Under the pieces are notes generated by a model, which was not told the origin of the DNA, did not search any database, and saw only the letters and a program-made list of their open reading frames with translations. Positions 26,736 to 35,554 of a stretch of 64,000 nt of DNA are shown one piece after another (within the stretch, counting starts at the first letter, position 1; every line of letters starts with the position of its first letter). A program made the position numbers and the translations under genes. This stretch comes from Methanolobus tindarius DSM 2278. Lineage in GTDB: Archaea; Halobacteriota; Methanosarcinia; Methanosarcinales; Methanosarcinaceae. The stretch spans positions 1,338,879 to 1,402,878 of the forward strand of contig NZ_AZAJ01000001.1 in NCBI RefSeq assembly GCF_000504205.1. Direction: 5' to 3'.

Positions 26736-27086
26736 TTATGATGAAAGTGCCAGAATTGCTTCTGCCAGATCACCGTTTGCAGTCTTCAAAGCTTCAAGAG
26801 CCTGTTCCTGCGAAACGCCCGCCTGCTCAGCAACCATTCTCACATCATCATCAGGAATTTGCAATTCCCTGGCGACTTCTTCCGGAGTACCGACTACCTG
26901 GTAAGTATCTACACCCTGAGCATTCATGATGGAGACATTTGCATCGTTAAAAACAATATCCTTTTCAGGAGTCCTGATAATAACCTGCTCAACATCATCG
27001 ATCTCAGTGATGTTTATACCCATCTGTTTCATCATCTGCTTAACTTTTGCAGGGTTCATTCCCCTGCCACCTATTCCCGGAAACAT
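26736..27086 (-). CDS. nac: Nascent polypeptide-associated complex protein (archaeal NAC)
   Basis: 116 residues. An NAC beta-barrel domain (MKQMGINITEIDDVEQVII, VSIMNAQGVDTYQVVG) is followed by a C-terminal UBA domain (DVRMVAEQAGVSQEQALEAL). In archaea NAC is a homodimer that binds nascent chains at the ribosome exit. GGTGATTAC precedes the ATG. The N-terminus MFPGIGGRGMNPAKVKQMMKQ is typical. Confidence 0.95.
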   Translation of the reverse strand: MFPGIGGRGMNPAKVKQMMKQMGINITEIDDVEQVIIRTPEKDIVFNDANVSIMNAQGVDTYQVVGTPEEVARELQIPDDDVRMVAEQAGVSQEQALEALKTANGDLAEAILALSS

Positions 27087-27142
27087 GTAATCACCTTATA
27101 TGAAATTATTTTGAATTATTAAATTAACCAGATAAATCTTGC

Positions 27143-27475
27143 TTAGCAGCAACCGCCGCCACAGGATGAAGTGTTACAGCCGCCACCATTCTGGTTGTCG
27201 ATGATAAAGCCCTTACCGGAAGGACCATCTACATAATCGATCTTTGCTTCTGAAAGACCATCTGCATCGTCCTTGTTCATGACGATCTTAAGTCCTTTGT
27301 CCTCAACTACAAGGTCATGTTCTTCGCTGATATCGTCCTCAAGTGACATTCCATACTGCACACCGCAGCAGCTCATGCCTGCAACAAATACTCTAAGAGC
27401 GAGACCTTCTTTACCCTGTTCTTCAAGCAGTGCTTTTAATTCGACTGCTGCATTGTCAGTTATTTCTACCATTGT
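27143..27475 (-). CDS. HesB/IscA-type iron-sulphur carrier with Cys-rich tail
   Basis: 110 residues from the ATG at 27473-27475, which has GAGGAA 6 nt upstream; the 11 codons upstream are leader. A-type carrier core: MVEITDNAAVELKALLEEQG, then GMSCCGVQYGMSL with the first conserved Cys plus a neighbouring Cys. The usual C-terminal CGCG is replaced by an extended tail with four cysteines (GGGCNTSSCGGGCC). Probably carries or delivers Fe-S clusters to apoproteins. The stop codon lies inside a small hairpin (27139-27152). Confidence 0.88.
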   Translation of the reverse strand, partial: TMVEITDNAAVELKALLEEQGKEGLALRVFVAGMSCCGVQYGMSLEDDISEEHDLVVEDKGLKIVMNKDDADGLSEAKIDYVDGPSGKGFIIDNQNGGGCNTSSCGGGCC

Positions 27476-27600
27476 TGATTCCTCATTATTTATTTGAAAT
27501 TGATACAAGGTGACTACCGGGTAATCCCTTATATGTGTTTTTGATATATAAGTATATTCGCATTGGTACGAACATTCTGGCCGCCTGTAAAACTCAGAAC

Positions 27601-28842
27601 TCAGACGAATTCTACGTCGTCATCAACCGGATTTCTCAGAACTTCCCCGCTTGAAGCATTGATCTCCACTGAGTTTCTCTGGCCTTTGACTTCCCATACA
27701 GGTACATAGACAAGTTCTACACTAAGGTTAATATCTGATGCTGCTGGCTTAAACCTTTTGTGTTCAGAGATTATTGCATCGCCCTTAGTATCATCAAAAC
27801 GCAGGTCACGTGTATATTCCTCAATAATATCATCAAGCAATTTCTTAGTAGTTTCATCCTCTGTAGTCACAGGCATCTTGACATCATATTCCACATTTGG
27901 GACTGTAACTGTCTTCTGCACATTCTGAAGGTTCATCTTTTCCTGATTACCGTTCAGGGCATTAACATATCCGGAACCGTCTCCTGAGATATCTATAATT
28001 TTGGAACGGTAACGGTGTTCCACATTAAGAGAGTAATCATACATCCAGAAAGGTACAAACTTCAATATTGCCGTATTGGCACCACGGATGTGCGGAGCAG
28101 CCAGGGAATAAGCCTTGTCAACGGATATATTCACCGGCGGTGAGTGAAGGCTCATTACAATGGGTTCTTCTATTGCCGGAGTTGCCGGAGCTGCAAGGGT
28201 TTCATGAGAAAGTTCCATCTCTGGTTTTGCTTCCGGTTCCTCAAATGCTTCAGATACATAAGACCCTTCAGGAGCTAATTCTACCTCTGCAGCAGCACGA
28301 GGGCGATAATACCTGACTTCCATAGGAGCGTCGTCCGGGACAATAACAGGTCTCTGCGGGCGTGAAGCCAGAGATTCATCAAGAACCTTTTCATCAACAT
28401 GTGGAGAAGAACCGGTTCCAAATATTGCGTTGATAGCTTCCTTTGCAACCTCATCAACACTGCTGGAAGCAGGTTTCTTAGCACACAATACATCCAGAAG
28501 TTCAAGTTCATTAGTTGTTCCTTCCATATCTGCAAGTATTGCCCTGCCAATCCTTGTAGCCACATCATCACGTGTCCACACGTTTACACCGATGTCACGT
28601 GCATTGAGTAAGAATGACTCACTGACATCGCTTGCCAGTATGTAAAGACCCTGTCCCTCCACCACCTGGCTTTTGAAATCCCTGATGTCATCAAGGTCAG
28701 GATTGTATGAAAGTTTAAAAAATGTCTTTGTGCCGTCTTTTTCGGCTATAAGGTCATATCTGAATGAATCGGACATATCATAGCCCGCTGATGTGAAGAT
28801 ATCCCTCAATATTCGCACTAGTTTCTGTTTCATTATGATCAT
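27601..28842 (-). CDS. Unknown protein with nuclease-like N-terminal domain
   Basis: 413 residues, soluble. The N-terminal ~105 residues (LRDIFTSAGYDMSDSFRYDL, DGTKTFFKLSYNPDLDD, GLYILASDVSESFLLNARD, VNVWTRDDVATRIG) have the alternating pattern of a restriction-endonuclease-like alpha/beta fold and resemble the N-terminus of the HTH regulator at 56179. The middle (~125-245) is Pro/Glu/Ala-rich and probably disordered. The C-terminal half (IRGANTAILKFVPFWMYDYS, ELVYVPVWEVKGQ) contains two similar beta-rich segments. ATG at 28842 or 28833, both behind AAGGAT. Function unknown. Confidence 0.6.
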   Translation of the reverse strand: MIIMKQKLVRILRDIFTSAGYDMSDSFRYDLIAEKDGTKTFFKLSYNPDLDDIRDFKSQVVEGQGLYILASDVSESFLLNARDIGVNVWTRDDVATRIGRAILADMEGTTNELELLDVLCAKKPASSSVDEVAKEAINAIFGTGSSPHVDEKVLDESLASRPQRPVIVPDDAPMEVRYYRPRAAAEVELAPEGSYVSEAFEEPEAKPEMELSHETLAAPATPAIEEPIVMSLHSPPVNISVDKAYSLAAPHIRGANTAILKFVPFWMYDYSLNVEHRYRSKIIDISGDGSGYVNALNGNQEKMNLQNVQKTVTVPNVEYDVKMPVTTEDETTKKLLDDIIEEYTRDLRFDDTKGDAIISEHKRFKPAASDINLSVELVYVPVWEVKGQRNSVEINASSGEVLRNPVDDDVEFV

Positions 28843-28902
28843 TATCCTTTTTACAGGTTAACTAAAATAGCTTTCTGTGAATAAAAACATAAAGGTAAAA
28901 AA

Positions 28903-28918
28903 GACCCTGAATAGGGTC
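28903..28918 (-). terminator. Hairpin-T-tract terminator of the KaiC-like gene
   Basis: Perfect stem GACCCT-GAAT-AGGGTC starting 4 nt after the TGA of the KaiC-like gene, followed on the minus strand by TTTTTT. Confidence 0.7.
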
Positions 28919-28922
28919 GATA

Positions 28923-29687
28923 TCATAGGACACGGGTAGTTGTTTCAAGTTCAATCCCCTTATTTGTTACCATATAGGAAATTGTCCTGTTAGGAACCAG
29001 CATCCCACGCATTTTCCTAATCATGATAGTCCTTTCAATTTCACTACCACGTTCCTTTATCCTGAACTCAATAACACCGTCACAGATGTGACGCAGAGTA
29101 TTCTCTGTAATAGAGTCATGCATCCCGCTTGTCATCAAAATAAGGTGGATGGCCCCGGTTGCCTTTCCAATGGAAGAAATCATCTCAATAACTTCCACAA
29201 CGTTGTTAAGGTCATAAGCTCTCAGGAAATATGATATAGAGTCCACAACACCGCGGTATTTCTGTTCTCTTGGCTGTTTGGCGGCTGTTTTAAGAAGAGT
29301 CATGGAATCTATTCCCTTTTTAAGGAATTCCTTTGCAGACAGTTCACTTGTGAACTCTTTTGGAAGAACACCGTAGAATCTAGGAAGATATGCATCCACA
29401 AATTGCAAATGGCCATCCTCTACAAATTTCTCTACATCCCATTTCATGTCCTCCATCTCATGGACTATTTCCTGGGCAGGGTGCTCTGAAGTAAAATAGA
29501 AAACATCTTCATTGTTCAGAAGACCACCATAAACAAACTGCTGGGCAAACATTTCGGAATTTGCCCCGGGCTCTGCAAGAATGAGAATAGTTGTTCCCGG
29601 AGGAACTCCTCCTCCAAGCTGTACGTCAAGTCCGGCTATACCTGTAGGGATTCTGAATCCACCTGTACCATCAAAACTGTAATCCAT
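28923..29687 (-). CDS. KaiC/RadA-like protein with degenerate P-loop
   Basis: 254 residues with the RecA/KaiC core: GFRIPTGIAGLDVQLGGGVP opens the domain as in KaiC and RAD55-type ATPases, and VYGGLLNNEDVFYFTSEHPAQE is the equivalent of the alpha/beta segment after Walker A. The Walker A itself is AEPGANSEMF, lacking the GK(S/T) required for nucleotide phosphates, so ATP hydrolysis is doubtful. IHLILMTSGMHDSI occupies the Walker B position. Probably a regulatory pseudo-ATPase (inference). Divergent from hisI. Confidence 0.75.
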   Translation of the reverse strand: MDYSFDGTGGFRIPTGIAGLDVQLGGGVPPGTTILILAEPGANSEMFAQQFVYGGLLNNEDVFYFTSEHPAQEIVHEMEDMKWDVEKFVEDGHLQFVDAYLPRFYGVLPKEFTSELSAKEFLKKGIDSMTLLKTAAKQPREQKYRGVVDSISYFLRAYDLNNVVEVIEMISSIGKATGAIHLILMTSGMHDSITENTLRHICDGVIEFRIKERGSEIERTIMIRKMRGMLVPNRTISYMVTNKGIELETTTRVL

Positions 29688-29791
29688 AGTCTGACCCCTG
29701 ATAATAAAAATATTTAGATTTAATTTGCAGTGAATTATATTAATACAGATAGATAATAGTATTTTATAGTATATAGCAATTAGTGGTGGAC

Positions 29792-30154
29792 ATGATAAAT
29801 CTCGATGATCTGAAATTTGACAATGGTCTCATCCAGGCCATCGCACAGGACAGTAATACTAAAGAAGTACTTATGTGCGCCTTTATGAACAGGGAAGCAC
29901 TTGAGAAAACAATCGAGACTGGCATTGCCCATTACTGGAGCCGCAGCAGGCAAAGTCTCTGGAAAAAGGGAGAAAGCTCAGGTCACACTCAGAAAATCAT
30001 AGAGATACGCATAGATTGCGACATGGATGCCATACTTATGCTTGTTGAGCAGGTAGGAGGAGCATGTCACACCGGATTCAGGTCATGCTTTTACAGGACT
30101 ATTGATGGAAAAGAAATTGGGGAGAAAGTTTTCGAACCGGAAGACGTTTACTGA
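29792..30154 (+). CDS. hisI: Phosphoribosyl-AMP cyclohydrolase (HisI)
   Basis: 120 residues, the size of a stand-alone HisI. It opens the adenine ring of PR-AMP in histidine biosynthesis. Metal-binding and active-site blocks: [20 protein letters not shown] (~44-64), the DxDxD motif IDCDMDAI and the zinc cysteines [14 protein letters not shown]. Start set at the ATG 29792 with GGTGG just upstream. Other his genes are elsewhere (hisH at 42316), so the pathway is dispersed. Confidence 0.95.
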   Translation: MINLDDLKFDNGLIQAIAQDSNTKEVLMCAFMNREALEKTIETGIAHYWSRSRQSLWKKGESSGHTQKIIEIRIDCDMDAILMLVEQVGGACHTGFRSCFYRTIDGKEIGEKVFEPEDVY

Positions 30155-30165
30155 ATTTTTATTCA
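30152..30165 (+). terminator. Small hairpin at the hisI stop codon
   Basis: TGAAT-TTTT-ATTCA; the TGA stop forms the first three bases of the stem. Stem only 5 bp, so weaker than the other sites of this type. Confidence 0.4.
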
Positions 30166-30290
30166 TCATTAACTGCTGACACAAACAGCGTTTACACTTT
30201 TTTTCTGTCGCCTGAAACATGATAGCGAAACATGATGATGAAACATGGCGGCAATAATATTATAATAGAATCAGCAGCTTATCTGTAATT

Positions 30291-32132
30291 ATGGAAAAGT
30301 GTTCACAGAACAGACAAATAATTGTTCCCGATACCAGTGCAGTCATAGACGGGATCCTTACCGGAAGGATACGTGATGAGGGACTTCTGGATGTAGATAT
30401 TTATGTACCTGAAGCTGTCATGGCTGAGCTGGAAGCCCAGGCAAACCGTGGACTTGAGATAGGATACAAAGGTCTTGAGGAAGTACAGGAACTCCAGAAA
30501 TTCGCTGAAAGCGGCGATATAGGATTATTTTTCACAGGCATCCGACCTAATTCGGATCAGGTTAAACTTGCAAAGGGCGGAGAGATAGATGCCCTCATAA
30601 GAGAAACAGCAGTTGGTCTTAATGCAAAATTTGTTACAGGAGACAGAGTCCAGTCACTTGTTGCAAAAGCAAAGGGACTCGATGTGGATTTTGTTAAGCC
30701 TCCAATGGAGGAATTCGGACCACTTCTTGTTGATGAGTTTTTCACACCTGACACAATGTCTGTCCACCTGAAACACAAAGTCAGCCCTATGGCAAAAAGA
30801 GGCTCCATTGGAAATGTGCAGTATATGAAGATAAGGGAGGAACCTTGCACATATCAGGAACTGAAAATGATTTCCAGGGAATTACTTGACAGGGCACGCT
30901 CTGACCAGGAATCATTCACTGAAATGTCATTCAGCGGTGCAACGGTACTGCAGATCAGGAACATGAGGATTGCTATTTCAACACCCCCATTTTCAGACGA
31001 TGTGGAGATTACAATCGTAAGACCTATTGCATCAGTTTCACTGGAAGAGTATCGTCTTAGTGATGTACTCAAAGAAAGGATAAGAAGCCAGAGAGGAATT
31101 CTCATAGCAGGACCGCCTGGTGCAGGTAAGTCCACCTTTGCAGCAGGAGTTGCAATCTACCTTAAAGACAAGGGATTTGTGGTTAAGACAATGGAATCCC
31201 CTCGTGACCTGCAGGTTCCGGGAGAGATCACCCAATACGCACCTCTTGATGGAAGTCTTGAGAACACCGCAGATGTACTTCTGCTTGTGCGTCCTGATTA
31301 CACCATATATGATGAGGTGCGCAAGACAAAGGATTTCGAGACTTTTGCCGACATGAGACTTGCAGGTGTAGGCATGCTGGGAGTTGTTCATGCAAACCGC
31401 GCAGTAGACGCTATCCAGAGACTTATCGGCAGAGTAGAACTTGGTGTTATTCCCCAGGTTGTTGATACGGTTATTTTTATTGACAAGGGTGAAATTGCAA
31501 AAGTACAGATCCTTGAATTCACAGTAAAGGTTCCTGCCGGAATGATGGAACAGGACCTTGCACGTCCTGTAATTCTTGTTTCTGACCTTGAAACCGGAAA
31601 GAGTGAGTTTGAAATATACACCTACGGCGAGCAGGTTGTAGTCATGCCTCTTGGGGGCGAACAACAGAGAAGCCCTTCATGGAAACTGGCCGAAGGAGAA
31701 GTTGAGGATTATATCAGCAACTATGCAAATGGTCCGATAGAAGTGGAAATGGTCTCTGACAACCGCGCCTTTGTGCGTGTAAGGGACAAAGATCTCCCAA
31801 GAGTTATCGGAAAAGGTGGAAAGACCATTGACGAAATTGAAAGGTCATTGGGAATTCATATTGATGTACGCAAGTTTGAGGATGGAGAGGAACGCAAAGT
31901 TCGCGATAAAAAGGAACACCACCCGATAATAGAGCGCAGCAGAAAGCATGTGATTTTAAATGTGCCTGAGGCTGCATCAAAGGATGTTGAAGTATACGCA
32001 GGTGAAGGATTCATGTTCTCAGCAACTGTAGGCAGGCATGGAGATATTAAAGTGCGGGCGGATTCAGAGATCGCACATGATATTATGTATGCTTTGCAGG
32101 AAGGAGAAGTTCTCTGGGTAAAAGAAATATGA
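30291..32132 (+). CDS. PINc/VapC family ATPase (PIN-ATPase-KH)
   Basis: 613 residues. An N-terminal PIN nuclease-like domain (VPDTSAVIDGILTGRI with acidic residues; GEIDALIRE; VTGDRVQS), then a PilT/VirB11-like ATPase with P-loop AGPPGAGKSTFAAG (~273) and GVVHANRAVDAIQ, and a KH-type RNA-binding domain (LPRVIGKGGKTIDEIE, ~510). This architecture is conserved in archaea and is thought to act on RNA; the substrate is not established. A TATA-like element ~30 nt upstream suggests a short leader. Confidence 0.92.
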   Translation: MEKCSQNRQIIVPDTSAVIDGILTGRIRDEGLLDVDIYVPEAVMAELEAQANRGLEIGYKGLEEVQELQKFAESGDIGLFFTGIRPNSDQVKLAKGGEIDALIRETAVGLNAKFVTGDRVQSLVAKAKGLDVDFVKPPMEEFGPLLVDEFFTPDTMSVHLKHKVSPMAKRGSIGNVQYMKIREEPCTYQELKMISRELLDRARSDQESFTEMSFSGATVLQIRNMRIAISTPPFSDDVEITIVRPIASVSLEEYRLSDVLKERIRSQRGILIAGPPGAGKSTFAAGVAIYLKDKGFVVKTMESPRDLQVPGEITQYAPLDGSLENTADVLLLVRPDYTIYDEVRKTKDFETFADMRLAGVGMLGVVHANRAVDAIQRLIGRVELGVIPQVVDTVIFIDKGEIAKVQILEFTVKVPAGMMEQDLARPVILVSDLETGKSEFEIYTYGEQVVVMPLGGEQQRSPSWKLAEGEVEDYISNYANGPIEVEMVSDNRAFVRVRDKDLPRVIGKGGKTIDEIERSLGIHIDVRKFEDGEERKVRDKKEHHPIIERSRKHVILNVPEAASKDVEVYAGEGFMFSATVGRHGDIKVRADSEIAHDIMYALQEGEVLWVKEI

Positions 32133-32147
32133 TGAAACTTCATCATA
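32128..32147 (+). terminator. Palindrome containing the PINc ATPase stop codon
   Basis: Arms TATGATGAA / TTCATCATA separated by 2 nt; the TGA stop is at 32130-32132, inside the first arm. Followed by GTTCTTCTTTTTTAATG. Confidence 0.65.
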
Positions 32148-32255
32148 GTTCTTCTTTTTTAATGATTTCTTTTTTTGTCGTTTTGAAATAAATTAACTGT
32201 CATTTTTCGAGTTCAAAACCTATTTATATGCAAAAATAATTAATTTTTAATTAGA

Positions 32256-33815
32256 ATGGATGTCGATATAAAACGAGGCTATGAGATCCTCCCGGACAAT
32301 AATATCATATTCGGGATCAGAATCATCAATAATACAGACATTATTATTTCTGACGTGCAGGTAATCCTTGATTACAATGAATCGGTTTTCGAGTTGCAGG
32401 AAGACAGAGTACTGAAACTGGGCGACATACAGCCTACAATTGCCCGGACTGCAAAATTCACACTTAAACCAGGTGCATGTATCCACGATGAGAAAATCGA
32501 AGCCAGCATAATATATCGCGACACTAAGCAGGAAAAGCACATGGTAGCCATGCAGGCAAAGGATGTACATTGCATCTGCCCATTCCTGCGTCCAAAACAA
32601 ATTACAAAAAACCAGTTCCTCCAGTTATCGGCCTCGTGGCATTATGTTGACATGGGCATTAATTTTGAAGGTATCAGAGCAGAACAACTAATCTCATTCC
32701 TGATGCAGACCTGTGCAAGAAATCTTTATGCAGTAGACGGATACACAATTTCAGGAACAAATGTGCTGCATTTTTCGAGTCAGGCAGGCGAAAATACCCA
32801 TTACCTGTTCACAGCCCTGATTAAAGAAAATGAAGGACTCACACAGGTGATGTTCAGGGCAGCTTCTGACAGGAAGTCAGGATTAGATGGTTTTCTCAAT
32901 GAAATCGTTTCAGAGCTCAAACATCTTGTTAGTTCAGTAAATTCTGCAAAAGATATTGGCTTCATCAAAAATGAACTAGTATCCACTATAATAGATACTG
33001 TGGTTCCGAGAAAAATTCCAACGGATAAAAGAAATTCTTCAATGAATATCCAGAGAACAGGAATGCAAAAGAGACTTTCAGGCACTCTGAGAGAAGATGA
33101 ACATAATATCCGAAAGCCTGAAGATGTTGACGTTGCGAAAATGTATGAATCGTATTTAAAAGAAGTAAAAAAGAAGCCTAAAATGAAAGTCGCTGAAACT
33201 GCAGATTCAACTGCTTCTTATCCCAGGGAACTTTTTACTTCCGAAAGAGAACTCAGAACCATTCACAGCACTGCCCCAACCAGAAAAGAGAAAAATGATG
33301 TAAAGAAACCAGAAAGATCTAAGAAAAAAATACTGAGACAGGCACTGATCATTACTTTTGTTTTCTTACTTGCCGTGCTTCTGATACAAAATACAGGATT
33401 AAAAGAAAGAATCGCAGGTGAATATGTTACTTCGTCATCCGAGTCTGCAGAGAATGTTGTTATAATTATGTTCAATGCTGTGAATGCAGGTGATTTTACC
33501 ACTGCTTTTAAGCTATGTGAGGGACAGGCCTTCCTTGTACCTGCAAGCGTACAGATGATATTCAACAACAATGGAATAGAAGCAGGTGGTATCAAAGAGT
33601 TCAACATCGTGTCAACGGTTGTTGAAGATGAAATTGCAGTAATTGAAACAAATTGTACTGCTGTCACCTTTAATATCATGGGCAATGAAAATGAACCGGA
33701 GATTATTGATGTATATTTCCAGTTGCAGAAAAGCGGAGCAGACTGGGTAATTACAGGAATAGCATTTGACCAGCCTTATGAGATAGAAACAGCTACGTAT
33801 GCTGAAATTAATTAG
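32256..33815 (+). CDS. Unknown membrane-anchored protein with external NTF2-like domain
   Basis: 519 residues. Residues 1-105 are an Ig/CARDB-like beta domain (FGIRIINNTDIIISDVQVIL) on the cytoplasmic side; ~130-245 is an alpha/beta domain (LYAVDGYTISGTNVLHFS, LFTALIKENEGLTQVMF). A basic Ser/Lys-rich linker follows, then one transmembrane helix (~358-378, LIITFVFLLAVLLIQ) and an external ~125-residue domain resembling SnoaL/DUF4878-like folds (VVIIMFNAVNAGDFTTAFKL, ADWVITGIAF). TATA (TTTATATGC, 32222-32230) ~27 nt before the ATG, so leaderless. No function assigned. Confidence 0.6.
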   Translation: MDVDIKRGYEILPDNNIIFGIRIINNTDIIISDVQVILDYNESVFELQEDRVLKLGDIQPTIARTAKFTLKPGACIHDEKIEASIIYRDTKQEKHMVAMQAKDVHCICPFLRPKQITKNQFLQLSASWHYVDMGINFEGIRAEQLISFLMQTCARNLYAVDGYTISGTNVLHFSSQAGENTHYLFTALIKENEGLTQVMFRAASDRKSGLDGFLNEIVSELKHLVSSVNSAKDIGFIKNELVSTIIDTVVPRKIPTDKRNSSMNIQRTGMQKRLSGTLREDEHNIRKPEDVDVAKMYESYLKEVKKKPKMKVAETADSTASYPRELFTSERELRTIHSTAPTRKEKNDVKKPERSKKKILRQALIITFVFLLAVLLIQNTGLKERIAGEYVTSSSESAENVVIIMFNAVNAGDFTTAFKLCEGQAFLVPASVQMIFNNNGIEAGGIKEFNIVSTVVEDEIAVIETNCTAVTFNIMGNENEPEIIDVYFQLQKSGADWVITGIAFDQPYEIETATYAEIN

Positions 33816-33845
33816 TGAATAAAGGTAGCATTTACTCATACAGCT

Positions 33846-34403
33846 CTAATCCTTCCCCAAAACCACAGCTTTATTAGGAAACATCTTTGGCCTGTCCAAA
33901 ACCACAAACCCAGCCTTGCTGGCAATATCAAGCATCTCATCAAATGCCTGTTTTGAAACGTGCATCGGCGGCTCAACTATAAGAATTCTGCCATCTTTTC
34001 TGACCAGAGAAACCAGTTCCCTGAAGAAACTCTCCTGATCCGGCAGTTCGTGGACAACGTAGAAAAGAAATACAAAGTCAAACTCCCCGGATACACCAAT
34101 TCTCTCACTTTCGCATTTGTGAAGCTCTATATTCAGTTCTTCCCCGGACAAACTGATTTTCTCTTTTACCTTCTGAAGCATGCCTTCCTGAAGATCAACT
34201 GCCACTACACGCCCGCTTTTTCCGACCATCCGACCCATATCCATTGTGAAGAATCCCGGACCGCAGCCTATTTCCAGAACTTCCATACTTTCCCTGACAT
34301 AGGGACCGAGTATCTTCTGAGGGTTCTGCAGCCATCTGCGAATCCTGTTATCGAGGCTGCCGGACTTTTCTACAGGGCATACGTTTGGGTTGTCATTGGA
34401 CAT
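33846..34403 (-). CDS. Class I SAM-dependent methyltransferase
   Basis: 185 residues. SAM-binding motif I VLEIGCGPGFFTMDMG (~43), motif II VVAVDLQEGML, motif III FDFVFLFYVVHELPD and post-motif GRILIVEPPMHVS. This is the short Rossmann methyltransferase form without a substrate domain, so the methyl acceptor cannot be told. It is the last core-like gene before the accessory Fic island. Confidence 0.85.
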   Translation of the reverse strand: MSNDNPNVCPVEKSGSLDNRIRRWLQNPQKILGPYVRESMEVLEIGCGPGFFTMDMGRMVGKSGRVVAVDLQEGMLQKVKEKISLSGEELNIELHKCESERIGVSGEFDFVFLFYVVHELPDQESFFRELVSLVRKDGRILIVEPPMHVSKQAFDEMLDIASKAGFVVLDRPKMFPNKAVVLGKD

Positions 34404-34570
34404 GTGAGGATGCTCTTTTGGAGTGATTATGAGTGCAGTTTTGCGACAATTTCAAGGATTTATTATAATCTCTTGTAAAGTTGGCATTCTCATCATAAAT
34501 AGTCTTGCTATAGAGATTTGGTTGCAGAGGGCATGAAAATGGTCGGCAGGCTCTGCAGGTGTATTTGGTA

Positions 34571-34606
34571 GGTGACCACAAAAGTGCTATATAGAATGTG
34601 GTCACC
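34571..34606. repeat. Left copy of the inverted repeat bracketing the Fic gene, around its TATA box
   Basis: Perfect arms GGTGACCACA (34571-34580) and TGTGGTCACC (34597-34606). The 16-nt spacer contains TATATAG (34588-34594), placed ~25 nt before the ATG at 34616. A protein bound to both arms would cover the promoter. A near copy occurs at 35518-35554. Confidence 0.7.
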
Positions 34607-34615
34607 CATTTATAT

Positions 34616-35515
34616 ATGCATATTGAAAAGAGAAAACAGGGAAACAATACGAAATACTACCTGTCTCACTCCTACCGTGTCGGAAAAAAGACGAGAAAGA
34701 TACGGCATTACCTGGGCCTGAACCTGACTGAAGAGAAGATTGAGGAGCGCAGGGAGGAAGCTGAAAAAGAGATAATGCAGCAAATGCAGGCTAAGACCGA
34801 CCTGCTGAAGTTCTCGCTTACGAAAAAAGAGATCGAGAAGCTCAACGAGTACGACAAGGATGTGGAAATAGTTCACCTTGATGTGGACGGCTGGAAGGCG
34901 TTCACGGAGAAATTCGTGTTCAATACCAATGCCATTGAGGGTTCGACAGTTACCCCGGAAGAGGTGCATGACCTGCTACGGCATAATGAGGAGGCCACCA
35001 ACTCGGATGAGATGGAGGCTCTGAATGTTGCAAAGGCTGTGGAGTTCATACAAAATACGGATGAAGAGCTGTCACTGGAGCTTATTACCAGGCTTCACAG
35101 GATATGCTTTGAAGGTTCCAAGAGCTTTGCCGGAAAGCTCAGGGATGTTGAGGTTGTGATCCGCAATGCCTATGGGGAGATCGTGCACCAGGGCATCCCG
35201 ATGGAGGAGATCAAAAGAGAACTAGAGGACATGGCCGGTTGGTACAGGGATAATTCGGATGAGCTTAAACCCCTTGTTCTTGCCGCCCTGATCCACAACC
35301 AGTTCGAGTACATCCACCCCTTTGAGGACGGCAACGGCAGGGTTGGCAGGCTACTGCTGAACTATGTGCTACTGAAACACGGGTATCCTCCCATCAATAT
35401 ATTGTTTGAGGACAGGGGCAGGTATTACTATTGCCTACAGCAGTATTCCAAAAAGAACAGCCTAGAAGAAACATTGGAGTTTCTGGTTGAGCAGTATCTG
35501 AAGGGGATGGAGTGA
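34616..35515 (+). CDS. Fic family protein (class II type)
   Basis: 299 residues. The catalytic Fic motif HPFEDGNGRVGR (~235) is intact with the His and the anion-binding glycines, so AMP-transfer or related activity is expected. Residues ~97-102 read TNAIEG, matching the (S/T)xxxE(G/N) inhibitory helix of class II Fic proteins. The N-terminal ~60 residues are basic with a predicted coiled coil (LTEEKIEERREEAEKEI). The frame opens at GTG 34598 inside the inverted repeat, but TATA spacing favours a leaderless ATG at 34616. Base composition and codon use (many CTG, GAG, AAG) differ from flanking genes, suggesting transfer. Target unknown. Confidence 0.85.
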   Translation: MHIEKRKQGNNTKYYLSHSYRVGKKTRKIRHYLGLNLTEEKIEERREEAEKEIMQQMQAKTDLLKFSLTKKEIEKLNEYDKDVEIVHLDVDGWKAFTEKFVFNTNAIEGSTVTPEEVHDLLRHNEEATNSDEMEALNVAKAVEFIQNTDEELSLELITRLHRICFEGSKSFAGKLRDVEVVIRNAYGEIVHQGIPMEEIKRELEDMAGWYRDNSDELKPLVLAALIHNQFEYIHPFEDGNGRVGRLLLNYVLLKHGYPPINILFEDRGRYYYCLQQYSKKNSLEETLEFLVEQYLKGME

Positions 35516-35517
35516 AT

Positions 35518-35554
35518 GGGTGACTACAAATTTGATAGGGTTTTGTGGTCACCC
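35518..35554. repeat. Right copy of the inverted repeat bracketing the Fic gene
   Basis: Arms GGGTGACTACA (35518-35528) and TGTGGTCACCC (35544-35554), one mismatch, 15-nt spacer. It starts 3 nt after the Fic stop codon. The final GGG codon and the TGA stop of the convergent helicase gene (35549-35551 region) are made from its right arm. Confidence 0.65.

Noticed and set aside
30854-31664. Long minus-strand ORF (31038-31664) opposite the PINc ATPase
   Set aside because: Antisense shadow; composition is rich in Cys/Tyr/Asn typical of reverse frames and the sense gene is certain.
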